Part shown: positions 46,366 through 59,058 of the stretch, in pieces
Layout of the letters: each line of letters begins with the position of its first letter
Numbering within the stretch: position 1 is the stretch's first letter
From: Monomorium pharaonis
Lineage: Eukaryota > Arthropoda > Insecta > Hymenoptera > Formicidae
Length of the DNA: 64,000 bases
Direction: 5' to 3'
Assembly (NCBI RefSeq): GCF_013373865.1
Contig: NC_050468.1
Coordinates: 15,798,355 to 15,862,354 of the forward strand
Position numbers and translations under genes: made by a program
Notes under the pieces: generated by a model
Databases searched by the model: none
What the model saw: only the letters and a program-made list of their open reading frames with translations
Told to the model about the DNA's origin: nothing

Positions 46366-47300
46366 CTGTGATAATACTCGAAGGCCACGACATGCTCTCA
46401 CGAAACGAGACGAAGAAAGAGCGGGACGTTGATATTGCGAAGGGGCGAAACGGTGAAAGTTTGATGAAAACATTACGATCTCCGTCGTAGATCTTCGACT
46501 ATAGGATCCTGTCCTTCCTTATCGTCAGGACGCTCCAAGATTGGACATCATCCACAATGAACGAAATATTCGATATTCGTATGGAGCACTTCGTGTGCAA
46601 CACTGTTCGACTTGCTGAGACAGAATAATAAGCATGTGCAAAAAAAAAAACTATAATTTTGTCGCGAATTAGACAAGTTAATCAGTGATTTAGGTTTAAG
46701 CGAATGATCAAGTGAACTAATGTTTCTCAACATTGTTCGTATACGAGAAAGAATATCTCGCATGCATATTAGTAAGTTAATTATATAGCAATTTTCTTAT
46801 AGAGATATTTTTTTGTTATGTAGATTCTTATGAAAACATTTATTTGTTTTACAAAATTTTCTTTATTTTGTGTAGAAATTTCTGAAAGTTTCAAGGCGAC
46901 GCGATCACGTAGGACTTTACGTTTTTTGTCCCTTTGAAAATTATTATGCACGTTGTCTATGTACTTTTCAAAAGATTTAATCACGGACGACAGGGTCGAC
47001 TCAACAATCATATGTAATAGCACGTGCCTCGATGAATTTTTACAATCGATTGATTTTCAAGACCGCCCGCCCCGACGAATCGACTTTTGCTCGCGTCGAT
47101 CCATTTACAATGAAGAAACAGGCATTTTGCATAGAAATAATTATATATTCTAGAACGATACCTGTTGAATAACAAACATATTGATATATACCGGACGGAA
47201 TAAATCTGCCTTAATTATGTAATCGTTTTATTATTGCGTTTCGTAGAAACGCATAATCGCAATCATTGTAACTTTCTGTAGAAATGATTCTTTAAATAAA
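46366..47300 (+). other. Fhod: Likely Fhod 3' UTR with two AATAAA signals
   Basis: The sequence just after the TGA is GC-richer and falls to AT-rich by about 46600. AATAAA hexamers occur at 47199-47204 and 47295-47300 and are the most plausible polyadenylation signals. The small open frames here, on both strands, have no recognisable content. The transcript end is inferred, not seen. Confidence 0.5.
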
Positions 47301-49685
47301 AAGAAAAACAATTACAAAAACAGGTACGATTATGTGAGTCTTTCCCTCCTTGAGAATATTTCTTTTTTCAGGAGATTTTTCTAAATTTAATGATTACGGA
47401 TTTTTTAAGTTTGATTTTAAAATTTGACTTTAAAAGGTAAGTTTTAGATGTGCAAACTATTTACATTCAAATAATTTAAATTCAAACTATTTCAAAATTT
47501 TTAATCTAGTTTTAAGTATGAATTTATCTTATACATTGACAATTTTATAAAATCATATTGTATACGTAAATTTATATGATATAATCAATATTATTTTTTT
47601 ACACAGATTTTTAAAATTATTTATATGTTAAAATTTAACATAACAATAATTATGTTGTTAATTAAAAATTACATTTCAATAATTTAATTCATAAAAAATT
47701 CTTGATTTGTACACCTTAAAGTTTTATTTTACAAATGTATAAGTAATAATTAAACATAAAATATAAGAACTGAATAATTATTATACAATTATTAATAAAA
47801 AATTAATCTTCTATAATGTATTTGGATTTTTTCAAATTTCAAAGTTTAAACTTTATTTAATTTTTTTGCACAAAATGTAAGTTAAAAATATCAATTTCAA
47901 TGCTTTTCTTATTTTTATATTCTTAAATACTTTAAATAACCGATATAAATAATTAATGTCTAAGACCATTTGAAAAAAAAAGGTAAAATTAAAGTTTGAA
48001 ACATTCATGTGTCGTGCACGAAAATATTAATTATGACAATTGCAAGTGTAAAAATATTTTATTACTACGAATAAACTTTTAGACAGGGATGCAGAAATTG
48101 AAAGAGGTAGTTATATAACAAACTGTGCTCGAGACACACGATTTATTATTAACCATCATCCAACTTTAACAACATACAATATAATGTAGTAATAAAAACG
48201 TATCATTTAAAATGTAATAATGCGACGATAGGGGGTTGCTCGCGTAAGAGCGACCATATTCATCTCCACTACGCATCCTCGGGATATTTCCTCTTCCTCT
48301 TTTTCATCGTCATCCTCTTCTTGTCTCCTACGTGAATATCGCGCGCGCGCGACTCTCGAGCAAGGGATCGTTATGACTGGTTGGATAGGATAGGTTGGTG
48401 GAAGCTTTGAGAGTAGGACAGAATGCACGTGATTTACAACATCGTACGTCGATGCCCTTTAGTTATACTAACATTTATAATCATGTAGAAAAAACACTCT
48501 TTCCGTCACACCTTCATCTCGCTCTATTATCACACAATCTTTCTTTCTTTCTTTCTTTCTCTCTCTTTATATTTTTATATAATATATATAGCGCGAAACA
48601 TACACAGCCTCTCACTTCACGCCACTACAGTGCAATCATTCGAGCAGACATTCGTGTGTATTTTTTTTTTGTTATATTAAAATGTACAGTGACGTCGTTG
48701 CGCCGGAATGTTTCCTGCCTAGGAATATCGGCGAAAATTTTACCGTGGATCTTTGTGAAATTCCGCGGACGTTTAAAACGATTAAAAATAAAAACAAAAA
48801 ATTAAAAATATTAATATTGTTTAAATGCCATCAATTCGATTTTGTTATTTACTGGGTATCAAGAAGTTTATGTTTCATCAGAAATTTTACTCGAAAACTA
48901 ATAATTTTAAAAAATGTAATAATTCTGCTCAATGTAAACTATCTATAAAAATTAAATAATTGTAAAAAAGCTTTATAAAAATTTTCAAAACGAGATTGCA
49001 TGATAAATATTATAAAACAAGCATATATTGAGCGGAAAAATTGCAGATCTTCCTAGTAAGATGTGCTAGGATAAGAAAAGCAATTACGCTGAAAATCGAT
49101 CGAGATTCCCCCTGCAGATTCTCGAGTAATGCTGTGCGTATAAGATTGCTCGCGGGATGTAATTGTGATTCCTGTGCTGTAAACGAGTGGAATCGTATAT
49201 CCTTCGACATCTGAATTTAAAAATTATGAAGTCTTCAAGCTATTTAGGACCATTCAATAGTTCTCAAAACTTCCAAAGACGTTTTTCAAATTTTTTTAAA
49301 AAACAATTTCACTTTAAGGATTTTCGAACTTCGTTGTTAATCAAATGTCCACCTATTCCTGTAAGTTTCCTACGATCGAGGACATGAATACGTCTCGACG
49401 AGCCGGAGATTCCCGAAGATTGTATTTCTTTGATGCTAGTATAAGTTGTGTTGTATTAGAAAAGTTTGCTGGTAAATTCGCTTGTTCTTGCGAGTTCGAG
49501 CACACATGTACTCGGGACAATCGATCAGCGGGTCCTTCGGGAATGCCCGAGAGGGGACTCGAAGAGGTGATTTTATACAGAGGTGAACACGTGGTGGCGC
49601 GGGGCGCGGCGATGTCGTCGACGACTGAGGCAACGACGACGTCGACAACGGGCGCTCGGAGACGCGATGATGAGGGACGAAGACT
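47301..49685. other. Intergenic stretch between converging genes, includes Fkbp14 3' UTR
   Basis: The part nearest 49686 is GC-rich and probably Fkbp14 3' UTR. Minus-strand AATAAA signals (plus-strand TTTATT) at 48142-48147 and 48058-48063 are possible ends, which would give a UTR of about 1.5 kb. A TTTC/CT tract lies at 48541-48567. Frames at 48207-48428 (minus) and 48395-48948 (plus) have no recognisable content. Confidence 0.5.
48541..48567 (+). repeat. (TTTC)n / CT microsatellite
   Basis: Five TTTC units followed by CT repeats. Confidence 0.9.
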
Positions 49686-49868
49686 TCAGAGCTCATCATG
49701 CTTCGGCCCACTGAACTCGTCGTGGGAGATGAAGCCGTTCTTGTCCTTGTCCTCGTGCTGGAAGATCTCCTCGACGAGCTTATCGTGATCGGCCAGCATT
49801 TTCTTCACGTCTTCATTTTCACCAGCTTGCTCCGCTTCTATCACCTGTTTCCGCAGGTAATCGCTCAC
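49686..49868 (-). CDS. Fkbp14: Fkbp14 last exon: EF-hand 2 and HDEL ER-retrieval tail
   Basis: Acceptor GTTTGCAG. Encodes VSDYLRKQVIEAEQAGENED, then VKKMLADHDKLVEEIFQHED and KDKNGFISHDEFSGPKHDEL, then TGA. EF-hand loop 2 is DKDKNGFISHDE (ligands D1, D3, N5, S9, E12). HDEL at the end marks an ER-lumenal protein recycled by KDEL receptors. The exon is GC-rich relative to its surroundings. Long plus-strand frames across it are antisense shadows. Confidence 0.96.
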   Translation of the reverse strand: MSDYLRKQVIEAEQAGENEDVKKMLADHDKLVEEIFQHEDKDKNGFISHDEFSGPKHDEL

Positions 49869-52800
49869 CTGCAAACAAAAAAATTGGCCACGTATTGGTT
49901 AATTAAAACATTGCGTAGAAAAAAGTATAATATAAAGTTTAGATTTATAAGTTAATAAAATTAATATTGTTGAGTTTTCATTTAGCGGAAGATTTAAAGG
50001 CATTACAATTCTTATCTTACACATACTTATTATTATCTTGCACATTCTATATCTAAATTATTTCTGTGACATATGTTGTAATATTTTTTGTCTGTGGATA
50101 TTATATTTAAAACTATATTTCTCAGTTCCAACATAAAAACAATTTTGCAACTTTTAATTGTCGTAATCGCAGTAGGTATCACATAATTATATAATTGTAA
50201 TTTTTTGTTATATGCCATAATGCGGATACATATAAAAATAATTTAGAAAATATTTTTTACATAATAATCTAATTAATAATACGCTATCCAGAAATATTTA
50301 AAATAAATTTTAATTATTATTATATTACTTTTAGTCATGCTTATAAAAACGAACAGCTTATGTAACGAGGTATTTGCAGCACTATTTTTCTACGACCAGC
50401 ACCACAAATGGCCCAAATAAAAACTTAAAGTGATCTTGCCATTGCTCTCACCTCCTCGCGGGACAGTTGGTTATCTTTGTCGGCATCAATTTCCTTAAAA
50501 ACATTGGCGGTTGGGGGTGAATCGCTAATATTCATAAGCTCGACTTCAAACGTAAGAGTAGCACCTGAAATCAACAATGACCTTTCATGTTAATAGCTTG
50601 CATAATGTAAATAAATTATGGAAATGTAATAATAAAAAATTTTCTAATAACAGATAATTTATAATTAATATTAAACAATAAAGGTCTAACATTTTTACAG
50701 AGAATTAAAATTTATTAAACTTATTATATTTATTATTAAACTTATATTATTAATATAAATGTTGCTGCAAGTATAGTTTAAAACATACTTTTAGTATGTT
50801 TTAAAATTAAATAAGTGCAAATACAAGAAAAATGTATTTTTCGTTAAAAATTGTTTTGTTAAAATTAAAATTATTGTAAAAAACTTTTATTTTTAATTAA
50901 AAAACTATTTTTTTACATTTTGTATGATTTAAGGCAATGATAAAAGTGTAATACAAATTTAATGTAAGAAGATCTCTATTTGAAAGGCTTATACATTTTC
51001 TACAAATACTATTAATCTCGATTTGGCAAATAATCGTAAATCATTTTTAGAGTGCATTCGATCTGCTGTCAGGCACAAAGCTTTTTACGCGTTTTGGCGG
51101 ATATAAATGAAGAATACCATATATGGACTATATGTACAGAATTAAGTGACAAATCGATAAATGTATCTACATGTGCAAACACATAATAACAGAGTGTAAT
51201 AATATAAGTGTAATCTAATTATAAAAACAATAGAGGTAAAAAAGATAAAAATAATTTTAATAATTATTTTTTATAGTTTTAAAGAATTTATAAATTTATT
51301 TAGACATTTAAATATCTGTTTCTACACACATTCTTGTTATTTTCTTCGAAGTCCATGCAACTAATGTTAACGTTGCTTAAAATACTTTTTTATTGTCAAA
51401 CCGATATTGAGAACAAATCAATCTTTTCATGTAATCTATTTGGAAAAATTGTTCTCTTTTTATTCTGTAAAAGTTCACATATCACACGTATTTTTTATAT
51501 ACTTAAAAATTTCTATCCTATAATTGTCTATTATTATTTAAATTAATAACTCAAATAATTAATAACTTAAAAGAAACCACTCAAATAATATTTTGCGAAT
51601 AATATTTTCCAAATAATTTTCTAAAACAATTACCAAATAAATTGCAGTAATAATTACCTAATATAAGTGAAACAGAAGTAATACATATAAAGCCAATTGT
51701 CAAATATGTAGAGGTGATACTATTACTTTGTCTTTGAATATTTCTTAAACAAAAGTTAAAATTAAAAGTTTAAAAACAAATGTAAATTAAAAAGTGTCTT
51801 CTATGAGATGGTGTTCAAATTTTTATAATACTATTTCACATTCCGTAATAATTAATGTTTCTGCAGGATAACTAGAAATAAACATTTGAGAAATTGAGTC
51901 CTAAAACTGGTATAGTATAAATAATAATAACAGAATTTAAATACGGTTTCATGAAACAGTTATTGATAAACTAAACTTGATAAATTAATTTTGTAATTAA
52001 ATATATTTCATGTATTAAACATAGCTTATAATATAAAGAAAGAGAGAAACTAGAATTAAACATCTTAAAAGTAAAAGTAAGTTAAGGACTAAGAAATAAA
52101 AATAATCCATTTAAGAAACGGATTATTTAAGAAATGAATTTATTTTAAATAAAATTATGTTATAAAAAGAACACATTACATAATTTGTGATCTGTTCTTA
52201 ATAACAGAAATATTGAATATTGAATTATACTCTACGACAAACTCTCTGAATATAACTCTCTGAAAATTTCTGATAACAAAAAATATTCTTGACTTATATA
52301 ATCTTATTACAACCTCATGTAGTATAAAAATAAAACAAGATTAAAATTAAATCAGAAATTTCTATCTTCAGATCGGTTTATATTTAAATCTAGAATATCA
52401 CAAGATTGTCACAAATTTACTAAATCATTCTAAGAAAATTAATAAGATAACATCAAAAGTCATTTTATTTTAGATTTAAGAACTTTAATTTAAGAACAAA
52501 CCATTTAAGAACAAAATATTCCTTTTGATAATAAATATGATTTTCGCTATACCGATCCTATTTTATGATAGAAGAGTAATAGCATTAGGTCCAGATATCT
52601 TTTCTGTAAGTGTACTCATTATAGTGTTTTAACTTAAAAAAGAAAAGTATGAAAATTTTATTCTCGCTTTTAAAGACTTGGCTTTTTGATTTTATATTAA
52701 AAAAGTAAAAAGTGTATAAACTGAATTTTTATTTTTTTAATTATCTAAGCGGCCTGTATTTTTATTACTTAGTAATTGTATCGTCAAACAAAAATTCTGA

Positions 52801-55800
52801 AATAAATTTCAATTTTTTATAACTAGTATTCAATTTCTTTTAAAAATTGAAAATTGTTTGCCAATCATATTTTTGTAAGAAAAATTAAATATAGATCATT
52901 AAATATTGACGCATATAATTATATAATACGTAAAGTACATTCTTTAAGTTTGTATTTTTTAATTTGTGTATGTGAGATTTTTCAGACACATAAAAACTTT
53001 CCAATATATACATTTTTTAAAGAAATGCTGGAGTTAAATTTGATCGAAGTCAACAATGTAGACTCATTAGTGTACATCATTATGTTCCGTCCAGCGATAG
53101 AATAGGTTCGAAGCGCGCATAAATAAGCAGTAAGAGTGTAACGCTCTGTATTGATAAACACGGCCTGAAAGGAGACTTCTGCGTGAACTGAATAAGTTTT
53201 CGTTTGCTTCGATTTTACCATCCTGCATCTACACTGTGTATGTATAAATGCATAAAATCAATTCAAGTAAATATATATCTTGTTAAGCTTTTAATTGTCA
53301 TTTTCGTTATTCGAAATTGTTCTGCGATCTAGTTTGATCGATAGTGGAAATAATTTGATTTGCATCTATAAGCTATATAACTTATATAAAGCTAATATTT
53401 TTGTAAGTTAATTTTGTAAGTTTTCGTAAACTTTTAGAAATCGCAGTAAAATTGTTCTTTTCTTGTAACAAAGAAAAAGTTATAAAGTGTTCTGTCATTA
53501 AATTTAAAATTTAAAATTAACCTGAAATTAATTATATGCACGTATGTACGCGTACACACGCAGACACTCCGATACGACCAAACATTAATAATAATGCATA
53601 CAGAAATTCGATTGCCAATAATGGTGTCTATAGATATCCGAAATAACAATGACCGGCAAATTTCCTCCCCTGGTCGGAGAGGGGCTAACGAAGTGTTCGG
53701 CGCGAGAGAGAATGCATACGCGCGCTCGGCACGTCCAGCCATTAATTATGGATGGTCCCGTCGCGATTAAGCTAGCCCTAATGAAATATGGCGCTTAATT
53801 ATTCACTACTTAAACGAGTGAAATTAATACGGCGAATAATAATGCGCCGCTCGGTGTAACAACCACTGTCGCCGTGGAAATTGGACGTGAGAAATGGAAA
53901 GGGATGATGGGAATATTCCAATCCTCGTATCCCTGCAGTCTTCTTTATCATTGTATTTCGTATGGAAGAACATTTCGATGTCAGTGATTTGCCAAAAAGT
54001 TTAAAAACATGCACAAAGTTAACGCCTGGCAGATATAGAATGAATTATGTAGCGTATAAATAAAATACAGAGTTTGTATGTAAATTCTCCGTAATATCGA
54101 ACATTTAATGTATGCATTTTTACTCCATTATGTAAAAATAATTCTGTATACAGAATGTATATGTATATTCTTTAATACAGTGATTTTCAAAATATAAATT
54201 GTGATCCACTGATGAGAGTCACAAATCGATTTTTGTTGACCGCGAAAAAAATTTCAGCTATTATAGAAATCAAAATCAAATTTTGAAATAAATTACAATT
54301 ATTAAATTCTTTAAAAATAATTCACTTTTATGAGATTTTAAAAATATTATCAATAGACGTAAAAAATAAGTGCATTTAAAAAATTTTTTTTAAAAACCTT
54401 ATATTGAGAAATAGGTCTACAAAATTATATTCAATAAAAAACTGAGAAGTAGGAGAAGAGTTATGTGACATAAATAAACCAAGTATTTCTCTTTTTCGCT
54501 TTTTCACAATCCTCTAGCTAGATGAGTTACGAATGTTTAATGTAAAAAAAATGGGTCGTGATTCATATAAACTTGAAAACTCTGTTCTAGTGTAAAATAA
54601 ATTTTAATTACACAAAAAAAGTTGTACTTTATTTACACTTTTTTAAGAGAGAGAAAGAAAGAAAAAAATAGAAAAAAGTTTAAAAAATAAAATTGATAAT
54701 TCAGCAATTGTTTTTACCTGTTGTGCTACTTCTAAAGTAAAAGAAACTGCAGCATATAAATCTCATTTAAACAATCTTTTAATATATAAATTTCTTTAAA
54801 AAAATGTAATTATATAATTATATTTATATAATATAAACTTACAAATTATAATAAATATAAACATACATATTGTTGTAATTTTCTAAACTTTGTGTATACA
54901 ATATGCAGTATGACTATCATGTGCTCATTATGTTAATTTTTGCAGAATTTTAATATTAATGTTTATATTCTGAGTAGCATATGAACCCATATCTGTATAT
55001 TCTTGTTATCATGTTTATGAGAGGTGTAAGGATAATTTTAGAATAGATGCAAACATTTTTCTATTTAAATATATAGATAGTAAAAATCATTATTTTTATG
55101 TATTTATGTATACATATATATAAGATCTGTAAAAATATGTCTTTATAATAACATTTGTACATACATTATACGTCTCTTGTACGTACATAGAAATAATATG
55201 TATACACAAATATACGTACAATATATGTATATACTACGTATCCTGATGTTTTATGGATTATTACATTTGTATGATTGTTTTGTCTATATAAGATTTAGAA
55301 TAATTTATGACGTGTTTCTTATCTTTTATCTAAATATTCTCTATACATCACAAAAGTAAATACATTTAGTTTATTAAGTTAATTAATTAACTATTATTAG
55401 ATATTTTAATATTTGTACAATAAAACATATTAGCTTAAAAATAATAGTAATTTTCAATAAAGCGTTATAATTACGGATTTGTAATACAATAATTTAGCCA
55501 GTTGTACGTATTGATTTCGAATAAACTCTCGTTGAGAAATCATGTATTTAAAAAATAATTAAAAAATAAATAGAGAAGTTGAAACGTAACAGGAGATTTA
55601 TCCGCGCGCGAGAGCCCTGCGAAAGAGGCGAATCGTTCATCATTGTTGATCCCGCCGTTGCCGAGAGCCGGGCAACGATGCTCAATTTAATGGTTGATGC
55701 TTTATTGGATTTCCGTGCAATTGCATTTTTGACTTCGATTCTGCTACTAACGACTACTCTTGTATCGACCTGTCCGGTACTGTTCATCGCCCCTTCCTGT

Positions 55801-58252
55801 TCGACAGTTCCTCGCTAATCCTCTCGCGCGCGTAAAAATGGTCCCACGTGTAATTTGAAAAATGCTCACGTCAGCGTGACGCCTTTTAATCGCGACGTAC
55901 ACCGTTGCCGTCTGGTTGATTGTTGAATATACACCCATTGAAGCGTGTTTCGATCGGCAGAAGAGCTTAAAACAATTAGAGTAACACTGGCTCGCGTGCG
56001 TAAGAGAATAATAAAATTACAGTATCCATTAATTTGCAGATACTTTTTTTATTAATTTGTAAGAAATTGGAAAAATTTTAAATAAAATGTCAGTTGCTAG
56101 TTATACTAATGTGCAAAACAAATTCTTGCTTCAGAAACATATGTACGTATTTGAGTAATTTGAAAAAAATTTATGAAGTATTGATTCATTTACGTTTCTC
56201 ATGGCAAATTTAATTTTCTTTTCTTTCGTGTTTATAAAACAAGGATTAATATAATAATATATAAAATTATATATTTATAAATGTTATACAAAAAGAAAAG
56301 AAGAAAGAAAATGTTATTAATTAAAATAGTTTTAAAGTAATAAATAGCGTTACATTTGTGCTTTAATATACATATAAATAAATATTATATCAATTTTCTA
56401 AATCAAGAGATTTTTTAATTTTAAGAGATAATTAAAGATTAAAAAGAATTGCATTTATTCATAAAAAATACCAAAAATTTTTATAAATAAATTAATTTCT
56501 ACAAAATAAATTTTAATTTTAAATAAAATAAATAATGAAAAATTTTAGGATTTATCTAAAATTATTATAGCTTTTATTTATATATAATATCATATATATT
56601 ACATGCAATAAACTTCTCTCCTGTATTTCATTTACGTAATATGTTATATCATACTTATTTTAGTATACATATTATTAAAACTAATGCTCTAGTAGCTCTG
56701 TGTTGTATGTTATGTTTATACATTGTAAAAATATCTATATAATATCTATATAATTTAATATTACATATTATTCAAAACTTTCGGTTTTAATAATAAAACA
56801 TAAATAATGCATAACTGCTTTGTTATTTTTAACGCGTAATCACACAATAATTAAAATGTATTTTGATATATAATTATCATGAACACGTTACTTATCATTA
56901 TTTTAATAATGTATACACTGCAGGCCAAAAGTTTTGAAATGCTTACGGTTTTTTCGCATTTCACGAAACAAAAATTTTCGGTGAAAAAAATCGTAGAAAG
57001 GTTTTCAAGCGTGTATTTTAAAGAGCAAAGGTAAAGTTTCAAATCTGTTCCAATTTTGTCTTTATAACATTTTTCCTCAATTATTTAAAATAGAAAATTG
57101 TAAAAAAATGTTCTCTCAATTTTTAAATTTTGTTTAAATCGCTGTAGTTAATTTCATTTCATTGAACATTATCAAGCATAATTTCAAAGTATTTTAAAGC
57201 AGGCTTTATTTGAAACCTTTAAAAGTTTTATAATGCTTTTTGGAAATAATTGATATGGTAATTTTTCACAATAATATTATATACATATACATATTAATGT
57301 ATTTAATAAAAATCGAAAGTATATACTTAATATTATTGTGTCAAAGACATTCAACTATAATTATTTGAAATTTTTTACAACGTATAAACATAACATTACA
57401 ATACAGAGCTATTAGAGCATTAGTTTTAATAATATGTATACTAAAATAAGTATGATATAACATATTACGTAGATGAAATACCGGAGAAGTTTATTGCATG
57501 TAATATATATGATATTATAGAAAAGCTCATCATCCCATTTTCTCTTCTATTGAAATAATAATAATGATAATAGTAATGAAAGCTGAAATTGTAGACATCA
57601 CATGGATTTAAAGAGTTTTGTTGTAACTTTCATTTCTTTTTTCTTAATACAGGCTTAAAGCAGAGCCTGATTCTTTAACACAGCCAGATTTCTTTTAATT
57701 TAATATAGCTTGATGCAAATTTGTTTAGTTATTCTTACATTTATTTAGCTCTAGATTCTTTAGATCTTAATACAGTCTTAGTCTCTTGGCCCTAATGCAG
57801 TCTCAAGGTTCCTTGGTGTAGCTTTTAGAAAGCATACATAGAATAGTCTGAGAAAAGGTACTCTTAGTGATTTGTCATTGCATTTCAAAAGATGGTAAAC
57901 AATTTAAAAATTTTTATATGTTTTAAGTAGATTTGAAATTGGATCTTTGAACATAGACAGCAGATGCGCAACTCTTTATGTTACAATTTCAATATATTTA
58001 TATATAAATGATGAATTATTTTTAAAATCTTTTAAATATAAATGTTATCGCATAGGGAATTTAGAAGTAAAGAAATACGTCATCATACCACCAGGAATGA
58101 CATTTCCGGCTCCCTTGTCGCCGTATCCAAGCTCGGGTGGTATCGTTAGTCTTCTCCTCTCGCCTACACACATATCCAAGAGACCTTGATCCCACCCTTT
58201 GATAACTTGTCCTACACCAAGTTGAAAGGTAAACGGTTGATCTCTATCCAAA
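49686..58252 (-). CDS. Fkbp14: FKBP14-type ER prolyl isomerase with EF-hands and HDEL, 3' three exons
   Basis: Minus-strand gene, partial at its 5' end. Exons 58252-58089, 50564-50452 and 49868-49686 splice in phase into about 152 residues and a TGA. The FKBP domain lacks its first strands but keeps the pocket: by FKBP12 numbering Arg42, Phe46, Val55, Ile56, Trp59, Tyr82, Ile91 and Phe99 are present, with Gln at 54 and Val at 90. EF-hand loops DADKDNQLSREE and DKDKNGFISHDE carry all acidic ligands. The C-terminus KHDEL is an ER-retrieval signal. Human FKBP14 and fly Fkbp14 share this plan (about 210-220 residues), so about 65 residues including the signal peptide are missing. No matching exon was found between 58253 and 64000. 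The family catalyses cis-trans prolyl isomerisation on collagen and other secreted clients in the ER lumen. Other two-EF-hand FKBPs have several FKBP domains, so FKBP14 fits best. Confidence 0.94.
49869..50451 (-). other. Fkbp14 last intron
   Basis: 583 bp, AT-rich. GTGAGA donor and TTTGCAG acceptor on the minus strand. Nothing else recognised. Confidence 0.85.
50452..50564 (-). CDS. Fkbp14: Fkbp14 exon: end of FKBP domain and EF-hand 1
   Basis: Acceptor GATTTCAG, donor GAG|GTGAGA on the minus strand. Encodes (G)ATLTFEVELMNISDS, the last FKBP strand, then PPTANVFKEIDADKDNQLSR ending EE. The EF-hand loop DADKDNQLSREE has Asp at 1, 3 and 5 and Glu at 12, so it should bind calcium. The exon ends exactly at the last loop residue. 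Confidence 0.96.
53560..54020 (+). promoter_or_regulatory. Candidate conserved regulatory block
   Basis: Non-repetitive block dense in homeodomain-type cores: CCATTAATTATGG, GCGATTAAGC, CCTAATGAAATATGG, GCTTAATTATTC and GAAATTAATACGG, all within about 110 bp at 53738-53836. It is flanked by GC-richer sequence and lacks a splice-flanked frame. Enhancer role is inference. Confidence 0.4.
55590..55960 (+). promoter_or_regulatory. GC-richer intronic island
   Basis: About 370 bp of elevated GC content in AT-rich intron. Contains a TGCTCACGTCAGCGTGACGC stretch with overlapping CRE-like (TGACGC/CGTCA) words near 55862. No coding support. Confidence 0.3.
56569..57527 (+). mobile_element. Inverted-repeat element, arms about 150 bp
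   Basis: The left arm (56569 to about 56730) and right arm (about 57372 to 57527) are long near-identical reverse complements. The shared sequence runs AGCTTTT, ATATCATATATATTACATGC, AATAAACTTCTC, CGTAATATGTTATATCATAC, TTATTTTAGTATACATATTA and CTAATGCTCTA. About 640 bp separate the arms. The spacer has no transposase. Part of it (CTGCAGGCCAAAAGTTTTGA at 56920-56939) looks like a Tc1/mariner end, so one relic may have inserted into another. Confidence 0.65.
58089..58252 (-). CDS. Fkbp14: Fkbp14 exon: main part of the FKBP domain
   Basis: On the minus strand the acceptor is TGTTGCAG and the donor GGTG|GTATGA. Encodes LDRDQPFTFQLGVGQVIKGW, then DQGLLDMCVGERRRLTIPPE and LGYGDKGAGNVIPG, with a split Gly codon. 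The first base closes a codon begun in an upstream exon; in this family that is the second Ser of FDSS. The GQVIKGWDQGL and LTIPPELGYG motifs are diagnostic. Confidence 0.96.
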
Positions 58253-58963
58253 CTGCAACAAGAAAAGACAATAATTATTTAGAAGTTGTAAAATGTCAAA
58301 TTATATAAAATATATTTAAATAGACAAATTCTTATGTATAAAACACAAGATACAAGAATGTATAAAGATTTTGCTTATTTTTTTAAATCTATTTTTTTGT
58401 TTGACATCTTTATCGGTCTTCATTAATTATTATTGTTAATATTACTTTTGTTTATAATACTTGTTTTCAATAGCACAGCATTGGCGTATTACTATAAAAG
58501 TGCGAAAATGGGTTAATAAGCTGAAATAAATGGAAAAACTTTTTTTAAGCGAATAGAAATATTTCGTTTCTCTGTGTATTTGCATATCATTATGTCTGCT
58601 TTAAGAGATACTTTTCTTTCTTTTTCAAGCATAACGATACGTGTTCCGCCTTTGCTCGCATTATATCGTGCCAACTACAGTAAACTTCCTCATTTCAAAG
58701 CGAGGCACCAAAACGTTTGTTGTAACGAGTTTCGCGACGACTTATTCACGTCGAGAGTTAAAGGCGACACGGCGTAAGGAGAGGAGCGACAGACTAATTG
58801 GAAAACGCGCGGAACAATCAAGTCCCATTTCGCTGCACCGCGAACTTTCGCCAAGAATTCACTATTATGCCAACGTCGAAGGCAACTCGTATGCTCGATA
58901 TTTCGCGCTAAGTCTAAAGGCTTAAGTTGTTACTGGAAATGTCAATTAGTTGGTCTGTAAAAT

Positions 58964-58965
<2 letters not shown>

Positions 58966-59058
<93 letters not shown>
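58966..59058 (+). repeat. (GA)n microsatellite with G run
   Basis: About 84 bp of GA repeats ending in a run of about ten G. Open frames on both strands over it are artefacts. Confidence 0.96.

Larger units (their letters stand above)
50565..58088 (-). other. Fkbp14 intron (7.5 kb)
   Basis: Very AT-rich from 50600 to 53500, then a GC-richer block at 53560-54020 and another at 55590-55960. A 959-bp inverted-repeat element lies at 56569-57527. No exon is required, because the flanking exons join in frame inside the FKBP domain. Confidence 0.8.

Noticed and set aside
48207..48428. Minus-strand frame with an acidic QEEDDDEKEEEE run
   Set aside because: Low-complexity purine tract in likely 3' UTR; no homology recognised.
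49345..49788. 147-codon plus-strand frame
   Set aside because: Antisense to the Fkbp14 last exon and its GC-rich 3' UTR; Ser/Thr-rich antisense artefact.
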